This document shows, in pieces, positions 1 through 12,025 of a DNA stretch of 64,000 nt. The DNA is from Saksenaea vasiformis B4078 (lineage: Eukaryota; Mucoromycota; Mucoromycetes; Mucorales; Saksenaeaceae). The position numbers and the translations under genes are program-made. The stretch spans positions 124,001 to 188,000 of the forward strand of contig JNDT01002331.1 of assembly GCA_000697055.1 (NCBI GenBank), in the 5' to 3' direction. The notes under the pieces are model-generated. The model saw only the letters and a list, made by a program, of their open reading frames with translations, made no database searches and was not told the DNA's origin. Position 1 is the stretch's first letter. Every line of letters starts with the position of its first letter.

Positions 1-275
1 TATCATGCTTGCATACACAGTGAACTTCTCGACCTGAACACCAACTGCACTTTATCAGCTATAGATTGGGCTTTTATCACCGAGCCCAGTATGCCAAGGT
101 AGCACCGCATTATCACACAGTAGTTGAGCCATACCATCATCTACACCTAATACCAAGAGAGACATCTCTGATATGAATCTGAATCGTATATGTACATAGG
201 TAGACAAAACTATCCGTCTTACTGCCCGAATCAAACCTACTTATACAAACGGAGACCATTCATAAAAGGTCTGAG
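1..275. repeat. Dispersed repeat family D, copy 1 (cut by window edge)
   Basis: This stretch aligns by eye, at perhaps two thirds identity, with 25501-25812. Both copies carry the blocks catacaca, cttct, ccaactg, tatcaccgag, aaggtagcac and actatcc in the same order and spacing. It has no convincing ORF. The similarity starts at base 1, so the copy probably continues outside the window. The family is unknown to me; it looks like an old, diverged non-autonomous repeat. Confidence 0.65.
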
Positions 276-471
276 AACAGTTCATTTATTATTTACGTAA
301 CACGTAATGGGTAAAGGATGAAAGACATGTAATAGTTGAAATACGTAAAAGGAAAAATAAGAAAAAGAAGAAGAAGAAAAGCGAGCGGATTGGATATATA
401 TTACGAAGCGGTTATTAACGTAGGGGATAAACATGGCGAAGCAAAAATAAATATTACTGTATATGTTTAAT

Positions 472-1422
472 TTAGTTCTTCTCATCATGGTTGTCATCTT
501 CCAGTAGTTTAGCATCTACTGCAGGTGTCAGTCGAAACCAGCTTGACAGTATCGCTATCTTGATGCGAAGCGATACAGGTAGCATGAAGGGTGATGCTCT
601 GTCGTTGTTTCGAATCGGCCACGATCGAATAGGTTTGATCTGCTGTCGCACGCCTACAACACGACTCTCGAGCATCACTTCGGATAAGGTCAATTGCCAT
701 GATCCTCCTCGACGGACCCAATCGTCGATGTCAATCATATTTTTGGCCATCTCACGCAGCTTTTTCAGTGTAGGGCTGGGGATAGTGCGAAGAACGTTGT
801 ATGCAAGCGGCATCCGATCCATGTGTCGAACTTCGAGCGCAGTGCATTGACTGCTCATCCGTTGTTCAATTGTCTTTGCCAATTTGGTGTACAATGGATC
901 GACTCTGAGCCGCATCATGACGGCTCGCGTTGGTCGTTCTGTCATTTCGTAGCCTGCAAAAGTTGGTGGGGGAAGCTTGGAGGACAGGCGCTCTACCTCT
1001 TGCTCGACCACCTCCACAAAATTATCAACTACTTTCCATTTTGTGGTGAAATCCTCCCCTCGTTGAATATGTACTCGACCGAGGACTGAAATATGAGGTG
1101 TGGTGTTGTGTGCTTGGTTTGGCCCGTAGCGGATATATGACTGTTCCTGAAATTGCTTGAGTGAGGTTTGTAGTGGGGTACCATCACAAGGTTCGAGCGA
1201 AAGAATGAGTGATCGTCTTGTTTCTCGGAGACAGTGGGGTGCAGGTGTGCCGGAATCGGAAGTCAGGTGAAAAGGGTCCAGCGCAAAGTCGGTAAAATCG
1301 GGAACAGCTGGCTCGCTCATTGACGTTGCTTTGGTGCTAATGCTGCTGGTTAACCCATTGACAGCGCCAAGTGATGATGCACCTGGCGCACTAATAGCAG
1401 AATAGCTCTCGAGGGTGGTCAT
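472..1422 (-). CDS. 2H-phosphoesterase-like protein (second motif degenerate)
   Basis: Intronless ORF of 316 residues. The first 65 residues are Ser/Thr/Ala-rich and probably disordered. The body resembles the 2H phosphoesterase superfamily (2'-5' RNA ligase, cyclic phosphodiesterase, AKAP7-like): a hydrophobic strand (SLILSLEP) is followed by the HxS motif PHISVLGRV at residues 109-117. The region expected to hold the second HxT motif reads WQLTLSEV at 242-249, so the second catalytic His would be Gln. These enzymes act on 2',3'-cyclic or 2'-5' phosphodiester bonds of RNA, but loss of one His would impair catalysis. The spacing between the two motifs, about 130 residues, is longer than the family's usual one. 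The start is the first in-frame ATG after upstream stops. The family assignment is inferred from motifs only. Confidence 0.5.
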   Translation of the reverse strand: MTTLESYSAISAPGASSLGAVNGLTSSISTKATSMSEPAVPDFTDFALDPFHLTSDSGTPAPHCLRETRRSLILSLEPCDGTPLQTSLKQFQEQSYIRYGPNQAHNTTPHISVLGRVHIQRGEDFTTKWKVVDNFVEVVEQEVERLSSKLPPPTFAGYEMTERPTRAVMMRLRVDPLYTKLAKTIEQRMSSQCTALEVRHMDRMPLAYNVLRTIPSPTLKKLREMAKNMIDIDDWVRRGGSWQLTLSEVMLESRVVGVRQQIKPIRSWPIRNNDRASPFMLPVSLRIKIAILSSWFRLTPAVDAKLLEDDNHDEKN

Positions 1423-2963
1423 TTCGGAAAAGGAGTGTTGAATGGGTTTCTCGGGAAAAAAAAGATAGATAGGAAGAGTTTAAGAAGCAAAAGGGGTCTG
1501 AAAGGAGTGGTGCAGAAAGAAGAGGGAGGGGGGAGTTGAAAGGAGTGCTGCAGAACAACCGACCTTTGTCGCATGATCTAAACCTAATTGGGGGGAGATT
1601 TTCACCCTTTAGATGACAACAGTACCTTTTTAACTGGGGTAAACGTGGTAGATTCAGACAACTGCTTACTCTAACAAGAGACCCTGTTATTCACTCAAAG
1701 CTACCTTAATCAGTGAATACAGTTTGATTGACACTCCAATCTATCAGTTTACTGGCTGCTGCAAACGATTAAGTCGTCCTATTGTTTGTAGCGGTTACAC
1801 TAGAATATCAAATATGACTTTTTTTTTGTTTTGTGCATCCATTATACACTACAGCTGGATGCGTCATGTACGAGAAACCTACACCCAAAGCTAAGTCCTT
1901 CATTGTTCCAGAAAAGGAAGCTTTTGCCCAAGTGTTGGATTTTTACTTCATCGTCTACTGAATCAAGCGAGCAAAATGATTATCGCGCTATATAGAAAGA
2001 ATATTGAGTCAAGAATGGGTAGCAATGAGCTGAAACGGAAGTGTGAACTGCGATTTGGCGGTCTTTTACTGACGAGATATTGTCATTGTCCTTTTTTTTC
2101 TGTATGTTGATATCTAGCCGCATAACCTTTCACTGTCCCGCAGATCAGAAAGAGATAACATGACGAAAAGAAAAGCACGTTTACCTCCGTGCTTCGTAAA
2201 CGTACTTCTCAAAAAAAAACAAGGTATGTCACCACTTTACTTTTACAAGCTATGTGTGTGTAGGACATCATTATGATGATAACTGCAGTATGATAAACCT
2301 GTCACACATCAAACGAGATGGGTCACAGAATGGCTTCCCTAATAGGTAAACTTTCAGATGCTGATCGTCGGTGATCGTAATATTGTACCATGTGAACACA
2401 CAGACAGTGGACGCCAGTTGGTAGCGGGTTCGGTCCAGACTGCAGCATTATTATGAGTTTTATTGTGTTTGTGGACACTCCAAATATCATTCGTTATACG
2501 TATACAATAGCAACGATGTCGAAGGGGGAATGACAGTACACTTCTGCCTGGAACAAGTTCACAATAAAGTAGTGTGACAATTGACAGATTGGTAAGAATG
2601 CTAGTTGTTTATTTGATGTGAGTTGAGATGATGCCAACAATTGTAAATGGGGCGGCTGAACAAAGTTTACAGTTTGTGTTTTGATGCCCTGGGAAGTGAA
2701 CAAACTTCGAGTGTGCAGCCTTTGATTTCCCATTTAACTTTTTATCTGCTGATCTTTCAGACTTCATTGAATTCTGCACTTCAAGATTTCGTTGACAAGG
2801 GATTGAAGGGCGAATCAGAATCTCCTGAACATACGCAAAGTGCGCTCCTTATCACCGGAGCCGGGCAACGAATAATCATGGATTGTACGTTATCATTTGT
2901 GCAAATACATTCCTGTACCATTTTTTTATTATTACTATTACTATCAACTGAAAAACGACATTT
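1423..2963. other. Intergenic region, no supported gene
   Basis: About 1.5 kb between the start of the 2H-like gene and the 3' end of the reticulon gene. Short poly-T and poly-A runs are present. The only notable ORF is on the plus strand, begins at 2647 and runs into the reticulon 3' end. It has no recognisable domain. I see no RNA gene. Confidence 0.5.
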
Positions 2964-3906
2964 TCAATCCTTTTTTTGTGTTGCAGGCGTTCCTTGTTGT
3001 TCTGGCTTTTTGGTAATCCCTGTACTGGACCCTGCAGAAGCCATGTAAGATTTTGCTTTTGTCAAAGCGCTTTGCATGCCCTCGCAAGCTGCATCTTGCG
3101 ATCGTCGCAAGTGATAGGAAAATAAGGCTTCTCCTTGGTGCAAATGAGCATCAACAATGTCTTTGTTGCTCATATAGAGACGGGGAAACGTAAAAGCGGA
3201 GATGATAAAAAATAGTGCAATAGTAGAGGCAGCTGCATGAGCTGATATGACGTAAGTGGCATACGCGATGACCAACCACTGATGAAGCATTAAACCCTTG
3301 TCAACAGTCCTTCACGAGTTACTTTACCTTTAGACTAGTCAGTTTGTTCTCAATCAGCACAATCCTAGTTAAGCCACGAACAAACGTCTCGCCTACATGG
3401 ACGGCGATCGTTGTGTAACGGGCAACATCTTGTTCATTCAGAGAACTGATTCGTCGACTTTCGAATACGTTACTATACAAAGGAACTTTTTGTATAAGTA
3501 AAAGAAGAAGAAAATGAGAGGTTTTTTTACCGATAGGGGTGAACAGCTTCATGTTCCGTAAGTAATTTTTGTGTTTGCATAGTAAAAGTGACGTAAAGAA
3601 GGTTCAACCCGGTTGCGATTGTCATAACAGCAGATACAACTTGGAGAAGGGAGTATCGACGAGCTACAAAGGTAATTCCGACAAGTAAAACGAAGAATGC
3701 ACCTGAACGCATTGGATTTTCCCAATGTAAGATGCGCCAGATTTCTTTTTCGATCTGCTTTGTAGCATCTGTTCGCTGTCTGTCTATTTTACAGGATTAA
3801 TAATATCCTTAACAGAAGAAATCTCACCATTCTCTTTAGTATCTTTATATACTCTTGTTTGAGAAGAAGTGGGTTTTTCTTGATTTTCTTGCACTGGTTC
3901 GTCCAT
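2964..3906 (-). CDS. Reticulon-domain protein
   Basis: Reticulons are ER membrane proteins whose hairpins bend tubules and sheet edges. Four exons are read on the minus strand. The start at 3906 gives an acidic N-terminus (MDEPVQENQEKP), then an intron at about 3783-3827. Next comes the hallmark start of the RHD, EIWRILHWENPMRSGAFF, and the first hydrophobic hairpin (VLLVGITFVARRYSLLQVV...). After introns near 3482-3539 and 3300-3330 comes the linker NVFESRRISSLNEQDVARY and the second hairpin (WLVIAYATYVISAHAAASTIALFFIISAF). The tail is Ala/Lys-rich and ends at 2964. The length, about 255 residues, suits fungal Rtn1-type proteins. It is divergent from RVB1 across a 171 bp shared promoter. Family confidence is good; paralog identity is not assigned. 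Confidence 0.85.
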
Positions 3907-4077
3907 TGTTCAAAAAAGTAAAATTTTGGGAAAAAGGAAAACGAATTGCTCAGAAATCATGCATTTGGACATGTTTTAAAAGAGCGCTACAAAAGCAGTC
4001 CTTCCTGATGACGGCTATTTTGTTCCACAGTGCGCGAAAAATCCTCGTCTTTTCCCGCAGACATCGTCAAGTGAACC
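3907..4077. promoter_or_regulatory. Shared divergent promoter of reticulon and RVB1
   Basis: Only 171 bp separate the two start codons, so both genes must draw core promoter elements from here. The sequence is A/T-rich with purine runs. No clear TATA box or known factor site was recognised. Confidence 0.5.
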
Positions 4078-5794
<1,717 letters not shown>

Positions 5795-5844
5795 AAAACC
5801 AAACATACTTTCTTTTTTTTTTCGTGTGTAGAAGAACCAACCAT

Positions 5845-5898
5845 ACTGTTTATTGAAATGACTTTTTGCACTGCTCTAAATAAATCTTGCGTCCATGG
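5845..5898. repeat. Solo arm of the foldback element, 3' of RVB1
   Basis: These about 54 bases match the left arm of the inverted-repeat element at 58561-58766. Both have tactgttt, then ttga, then cact.ctctaaataaat, then tgcgtccatg, with few differences. The arm begins about 50 bp after the RVB1 stop and contains AATAAA-like sequence, so it may contribute to that gene's 3' UTR and polyadenylation signal. No matching right arm is visible nearby. Confidence 0.6.
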
Positions 5899-6096
5899 AC
5901 CTATCCATTGCATTCATGTAAAAGTACTCTTCTCAAAACGCAAAGTCAAAAAGAATCGAGTTACAGTGTTGGGATAAGCAACCCGATCATCCTCTTTTTG
6001 TGTAATGCGCGTCACGCACTGCAGATTCGCATCTCCCACCTGTGGATCTCCGACTGCACTTATCCCTTGTTTTCCCACAGCCTCGAAACTACACCC

Positions 6097-6680
6097 ATGT
6101 CTTTCCTCGCTCGCGTCCGTAAGTTGTGGCTATCCTTCAACGAGCGATCGCTTGTTTTACTCACACTATTTGAATGACATGTAGAAACTGCTGCTGCTCC
6201 CGCTGCTCTTGGTCCTTATGGTAAATGACGCGCATGCTCGCAAACGTTACAACTTTCTAACGCGAAGATATATAACAAGCCCAAGCTATCAAGGCCAACG
6301 GCATGGTCTACACCAGTGGCCAGATCCCTATGATCGCTGAAACTGGTAAAATTGTTGAGGGAGGCATCACCGAACAGACCCGTCAGAGCTTGACCAACGT
6401 TTCTGCTGTTTTGACCGCATCTGGATCCAGCTTGGAAAAGGTTATCAAGACCACTGTGTTTTTGAAGGACATGAACGACTTCAATGCCATGAACGAGGTT
6501 TACGCGACGGTAAGAAAGCAAAACAGAAAATGAGAAAGGGTAAATTTCTATTGCTTCATGATCTCTGACGTTGGGTTGTAGTTCTTCTCCAAGCATCAGC
6601 CCGCTCGCAGCTGTGTCCAGGTTGCCCGCTTGCCCAAGGATGTTGCTGTTGAAATTGAAGCTGTGGCCTTGGCCGATTAA
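6097..6680 (+). CDS. RidA family enamine/imine deaminase (YjgF/YER057c/UK114)
   Basis: RidA proteins hydrolyse reactive 2-aminoacrylate and related enamines made by PLP enzymes. Four exons are read: 6097-6118, 6185-6220, 6280-6509 and 6582-6680. The product is about 128 residues, standard for the family. It starts [27 protein letters not shown], followed by [10 protein letters not shown]. Further family segments are [42 protein letters not shown] and, after the last intron, the active-site stretch [23 protein letters not shown] with the conserved Arg. The short N-terminus has little presequence character, so a cytosolic form is likeliest. It is convergent with the Sel1 gene, with 44 bp between stop codons. 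Confidence 0.95.
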
Positions 6681-6724
6681 TTTCTTCGTGTATTAAAAGA
6701 CGTCTATTTTTCTTTGTCCTATTT

Positions 6725-8351
6725 CTACATAATGGTACACTTTGAACCGCCTTTGTTACTATCGAGTTGGGTGAGGCGCTTTTGGGCTTCCTTCCCGACA
6801 GGTCCTCCCACAGATGCCGCTTTCTCCAGCCAATGACGTGCTTCATTGAGATCTTTTTTCACACCGCGGCCTTCAATATACATGGTTGCTAGATTGGCCT
6901 GAGCCAGTTGGAATCCATGCTCCGCTGCCATCCGGAGAAACTCAGCAGCATTGAAGCTGTTCGCTTCCACACCATGTCCATTAAGAAACCGGAGACCGAC
7001 ATTGTATTGCGCTTCTGGAAGACCTGTAGATGACATTATGAGTATAAGCAAGCGTCGCTGTCTGCTGTACCTCTCAGAGCCGCTTTTTGGAAATATTTGA
7101 AAGCTTTCTTTTGGTCTGGCTGTCTATCTTCTACCGCCAGTCCTGATGAATAATACACACCAAGCATAAAGTTACACTGTGGATTGCCTATTCATCATTG
7201 ATTTTTAGCGGATAAAATCATTGCTATGTTTTTTTTTTTGTCTGTGCTATACCTGCTTGCGCTCCTTTCTGGAAATAGGCTATGGCCTTTTCATGATCCT
7301 GATGCACACCGTACCCTAGACGATACATACGTCCGAGTTCCGTGTACGCGTTACTAAGACCAGATTTGCCCGCCAATTCGTACAGTTTTATACTCGCGTT
7401 CACTTGATCTGGTTGTGTACGCATCAAGATCGACGCCAGATTCATTTGTGCGTAGGGGTGGCCTTTTCGAGCTAGCTCGGACATGATTTTGATTCCCAGA
7501 TCCTCATTCTTCGGTGTGCCACCGTACCCTGCGGTGGGAGAAAAAGTAAATAAACGCATATTTCAACATCTCTATTCATTTCGTGAATACTTGCCCCTGT
7601 ACACCATGTTTGCGTAACTGAATGCACCACGATCATCCCCTTGGTTCATAGCACACTTGTACAACTCAAGAGCAACAGGATATCCATCTGCCCAAACACT
7701 TAGCCACAGGTTGAATTTCTCAATAAAAAAAACCTACTCTTGGATCCTTGCAGCACAAGATTACCCAAAGCTGCTATGTCTTCCGGCTTACTCACTAAAA
7801 AATGACACGATGTCGGTAACGGTAGGAAAAACATATAGTCTCACACTGACGTTTCAGAATTTGCTCTTCCTGTAAAGCTCGGTCTGCTTTGACGTCGGCC
7901 AGAGCAAGCTCCACAATTTGTTTCATGGTTTCCATAGATAGGCCAATATACTTTTGCTTGATAAACGTTGCCAGCTGTTCATCAGCAGGGAGTAGATCTT
8001 TACCATGGAACAGCGTTAAAGGCTGGCCATGGTCTATCGTTTCTTACCGGTTGCAGTGGCTTTTGCTAGCAATGTAGCAGGTGCAATCGGCTCCTCTTTC
8101 TCACTACACCAACAAGTTGTGAACAAACTTCCCTCCTCCCCGCCCTTGTTTTTTTTTTGTTACTTTGTCTGTGTCGTGCTGAGGAAGGGTCCAAAGATTC
8201 CGCTTGCTGAGGGATCAGCACGGCTACGTCGAGTAACATTGCTAACGTAGCGCTGTGTAGGTAAGATCACTCGGCTGGTGGCCTTCTTCACCGCAATGCG
8301 ACGCGTAGCGATTGTAGACAAACACCGTTGTGCTGATCGTGTAGCAGCCAT
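6725..8351 (-). CDS. Sel1-repeat (TPR-like) protein with presequence-like N-terminus and C-terminal CaaX-like box
   Basis: Multi-exon minus-strand gene. From 8351 the N-terminus is Arg/Ser/Thr-rich with no acids for about 40 residues (MAATRSAQRCLSTIATRRIAVKK), typical of a mitochondrial targeting sequence. At least five Sel1 repeats follow, for example RGYGGTPKNEDLGIKIMSELA, AYTELGRMYRLGYGVHQDHEKAIAYFQKGA, CNFMLGVYYSSG, AQYNVGLRFLNGHGVEANSFNAAEFLRMAAE and LATMYIEGRGVKKDLNEARHWLEKAA. Such arrays are scaffolds for protein contacts. The last residues are GGSKCTIM, a CaaX-like end. One intron (7529-7594) uses a GC donor. The junction between the second exon and the exon starting near 8015 could not be joined in frame with a normal intron, so the N-terminal third is provisional. 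Confidence 0.8.
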
Positions 8352-8773
8352 TCTAAGAGCAGGATAATTTGGCGTGACTAAAAATCGAATTTATTTCCTT
8401 CTTTATGCATTGAAATCTCCGTTGTGTATAATCCGTCCGTCAGACAGGTCTGGGTTTCTCTGCATTTTGTTTGGTATATCAGGGAGGATCACACACAGTT
8501 ATGCAAAGTACAACGACCTCCTGCTGCTGTGGAGCCAGTTGAAAAAAAAAAAAAGGAAGGGAAACGATTGGTTGAGAAATACTGCAGGTTCGTGTCGAGA
8601 ACGCTACGTGTTAGAGAGGGCAAAGCGGTACGGAACTTCCGAATGCAACCGGGTTGAATAAAAAAATAAATAAACTTTGTACCAAACACATTCAACAATT
8701 CATTCCAATGATTCCTTAGCTGTCGTCATCCTCTTAAATAGAAGAGTATAAGTGCTAAATTTACTCTGCGCAA

Positions 8774-10027
8774 ATGTACGTCTATTGTATACTATGGCTT
8801 TTGTTGGCCGGTGCGGTCAGTGCGCAGACCAACAGCTCAAACGTCCTTGACGAATACATCGAAGACGTTGGACATCTGCTAAATCATGTCATCAATTATA
8901 TTTTCGGCGATAAGCCTGTAGGAAACAGGAACAACCCATTCCAGGTTAACAACTGAAAGCGAAACGGGTGTTTGATAGCTAAAAAAAGAAGGGAAATGTT
9001 TTGCTATAGCTGGATAGTTCTAGCAATCTTGCGCTTTACTGGGGTCAGGGAAATAAGGATGAAAAGCGTCTTTCATACTACTGCAACGAGGGAGGTGCTA
9101 GCATGATTGTCCTAGCATTTGTTGCGGATTACACAGGTGGAAAGAACAATACGCCCGTTTTGAATTTGTCTAGCCATTGCGACGATCTGGAATACTGTCC
9201 AGAAGTAGCCAGTGATATCCAGTTCTGTCAGGATAAAGGTACCAAAATCTTGCTGTCGTTGGGTGGCGCTGTTGGACCCTATCATTCCGAGGCATGGGAC
9301 CCAGATCTGTTGGCCTGGTGGCTATGGAACAAATTTCTTGGCGGCAGAGATGATGCGATAAATCGACCCTTTGGAGATGTTATTTTAGATGGTGTTGACT
9401 ACAACCCTAGTGGTACGGCTTTTTTCTTTTTTTTTACATCTTTTCTGCATTGCTCTTATTCTCATTTATTGCACATCAGGAACTGGCAGACAAGGGTACG
9501 ATCGTCATGTTGACACACTTCGAAAACTATTTAAAACCTATTATCCTTCCCGGCAATTTCTGGTGACCGCGGCTCCTCAATGTCCTGATCTTGAGACATA
9601 TCCGTACAACGCCGTTTATAATCTTCTCCATCCAAGGCCAGAGTATGACGCTTACCCAGACATTGTGTTTGTCAAGTTTTACAACGAGTATTGTTCAGTG
9701 TCCGAGTTTGACCGGCTTGGTATGTTTAATTTTGATGAATGGGATGAATGGGCACAGAAGCATGCACAAGGACGCATCAAAGTCTATCTGGGGATCCTGG
9801 GAAAGGATAATCATAACGACACGGGTTATGTCAATTATTTTGGACTCTCGCATGTCCTGGACTCTGTACAAAGCAAGCCAAGCTTCGGCGGTGTTATGAT
9901 GTGGGACGCCAAGTATGCTTTCGAAAATCTCGTAACAAATCTCCATAATATCCCGTACGGCCAGGCAGTAGCCGACTATCTCCAAGAATTAGCTCTCAAA
10001 CGTATGCAACCTGATCAGCAGGAATGA
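8774..10027 (+). CDS. Secreted GH18 class III chitinase-like protein, catalytic Glu missing
   Basis: Three exons: 8774-8944, 9010-9412 and 9480-10027. A signal peptide (MYVYCILWLLLAGAVSA) precedes a GH18 barrel of class III type: LALYWGQGN, a YCNEG-like strand, ASMIVLAFV, CQDKGTKILLSLGGAVG, AAPQCPDLE, DIVFVKFYNEYC and GGVMMWDAKYAF. In active GH18 enzymes the DxxDxDxE signature supplies the proton-donor Glu. Here the equivalent segment (9388-9411) reads DGVDYNPS, so the third Asp is Asn and the Glu is Ser. This change is upstream of the splice junction and does not depend on where the intron is placed. The protein is probably a chitin-binding or lectin-like GH18 relative rather than a chitinase. 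There are several N-glycosylation sequons (NNT, NSS, NDT). Confidence 0.9.
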
Positions 10028-10374
10028 AACGCCTGACTTTCGCAATAAAGAAAAAAAAAGAATGAAAGCCCGACTTGGCTTTCTGAAGAGATATGTGGTT
10101 TAGAAATTTGGCCATAATCTTTGTGTTTTATAGACAATGGCTAAATAGTCCAAGATAATGTCTTTTTGTTTATCTCCAAGTAACATTTCCACAAAGTGAC
10201 ACAATGGAGACAAAGGGACTCAAGGGTATCACAAGTTTTTTAATGTGACGCTACGTTTTAATGCATGCAACTCCCTCTCAACCCCCTTTTTCCTGTCCTG
10301 TTGAGTAGAAATAGAAACAGTGCTGATTTTTTTTTTAGCTGTTCTAATGCTTCTACCCTCCTTGGATTGAAACC

Positions 10375-12025
10375 ATGTTATTTTTCAAAAAGAAGAACAA
10401 AAAATCGAGGTCCAAAAAGCAGAATGAAGCTGCTACACATACATCATGGCGTAGCGACATTATGAAACGGTGTTTGCCAGACGACTTTGAGAACCCTATT
10501 GTTCTTCCGAACTTACTTGCGATAGCTCAAGAAACTGGCAAAAATCTCGGCGACGATGGTGCGGCGTGTTCAGTACTACCAAGTGATTCTATCTGCAGTG
10601 CTCACGTAACAAAAGACATGCGGGAACTTCCAACCTCACGTTTAATCAATGACCGCCTCTTGAGCACTACAATCGATGCAACCAATGCTGCTACTGCTGC
10701 TTCTTCCATGCTATCACATCAGACAGATATGGATCAGTTTGAGTTGCCAAGGTGAACCTATGACGGTCCATGATCATGAGACGGGGGTTAACGCTTTGTA
10801 CAGCTGTAGTCACGTTGAAGCCAGCTCTTCCGAGTCATCTGTGTCCAAAGTAACAGGTAATCAATCTAGCGACGATCAGGAGTCCTTGGAGAGCTCTGGC
10901 ACGAGCGCCGTCAGTATCAAATCTGTGCCTGACCGGGATACTGTGGAACCGTGGTGGATTTGCGGGGAGCGAGTACTTGCCCCTCGATTAAGGACAGACC
11001 GTCCAAAATTCCGTAGGCCGAAGCGTGCAACTTCTCTACAACTACTTTCCATTTTGTCTGACGATGGTAGTAAATGGCACGACGACGCCACATCCACAGT
11101 AGATTATGAAGAGGAATGCGTTGACCAGGATCTTTCGATCTCATCACCACCGACCATGGATACCGAGATTGGAGGCCCTGCAGACAATTCTGTGGATAAG
11201 GACGATGGACAGGAGAAAATGACGTTTGCCGGCACCTCGAAGCAAGATGTTTTACACCCCAGACCTAATAATACAAGTGTGGATGAAGTCGAACACGTGG
11301 AAATAGCAACAATTGATTCTTTGGATCAAAAGAATTTACCAACTAAAGCAGAGAACGAAGCCAATCTTGAAAACGAACCTTCAATATGTGATGCAAAGAA
11401 AAATAAAGAAAAAGTGGACAGTAAGGACGAGAACAAGAACAAGAACAAGAACAACAACAACGACGACGACGACGACGACGACGACGATCAAGATGATCCT
11501 AGCTACGATCCCGTTGCTGATGATGTTCACACAGCCAGTAAATGTATCAAACAAATGAAAAAAATTATATTACCCAATAACTTTGACCACTCGAAAAATG
11601 ATCCAGCAAACCAGCATTTTTCAAAGAGTTCCACGTCTCAACAAGGCCGTTCGTCAACACCAACCTCTCCCACGCGGATTAATAATACTCGTGCTCAGAA
11701 AACTGGAGCTTCGCTAATCCCACGCAGCTGCCACCACTCAAATAAGAAGAAAGCATGCCAAGAGACCACAAACGTTGATAGGCAGGATCGTCGTGGATCG
11801 TCGAGCAGCATTCCACTTCCGGTCCTGACGCACGACCACGCAACAGTTAAAGCAATTGGAAGTAACATTGACCAGCGAGCTATCGATCCTAGTTTGCCTA
11901 CCCTACGTCAGAATATCAGCAGGATACCAGTTCGAGACTCTCGCGCGCAAACAGCAACTAGCAAACCAAAGAGTGGCCGGGCGGGTAGCGGCAGTAGATT
12001 ACCAACACGCGCACATAAATGCTGA
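10375..12025 (+). CDS. Large disordered acidic protein with SxIP-like motifs, unknown function
   Basis: Two exons, 10375-10751 and 10804-12025, joined in phase, give about 530 residues. The N-terminus is strongly basic (MLFFKKKNKKSRSKKQ). The middle has the only ordered-looking stretch (DTVEPWWICGERVLAPRLRTDRP near residues 180-200). A long acidic, Ser/Thr/Asn-rich region follows, with alternating Lys-Asn and a run of Asp (about residues 343-366). The basic C-terminal third contains ASLIPRS, SSSIPLP and NISRIPVRD, three [ST]xIP-like motifs of the sort that bind EB1-type microtubule end proteins. A related SRLP sits near the C-terminus. No enzymatic domain is seen. A microtubule plus-end role is inference; the gene could equally be a lineage-specific disordered protein. 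Confidence 0.6.
11427..11488 (+). repeat. In-frame AAC/GAC trinucleotide tract
   Basis: Tandem (aacaag) and (aac) units run into (gac) units inside the disordered gene. They encode alternating Lys/Asn and then a block of Asp. All units are multiples of three, so length changes keep the frame. Confidence 0.8.

Noticed and set aside
2647..3048. 133-codon plus-strand ORF overlapping the reticulon 3' end
   Set aside because: It overlaps a well-supported gene on the other strand, contains long low-complexity Leu and Phe stretches, and shows no domain.
10676..10803. Start of the 449-codon ORF at 10676 as the beginning of the disordered gene
   Set aside because: The 10375 ORF joins it in phase through a standard intron (10752-10803), giving a better start and removing the odd Leu-rich leader.
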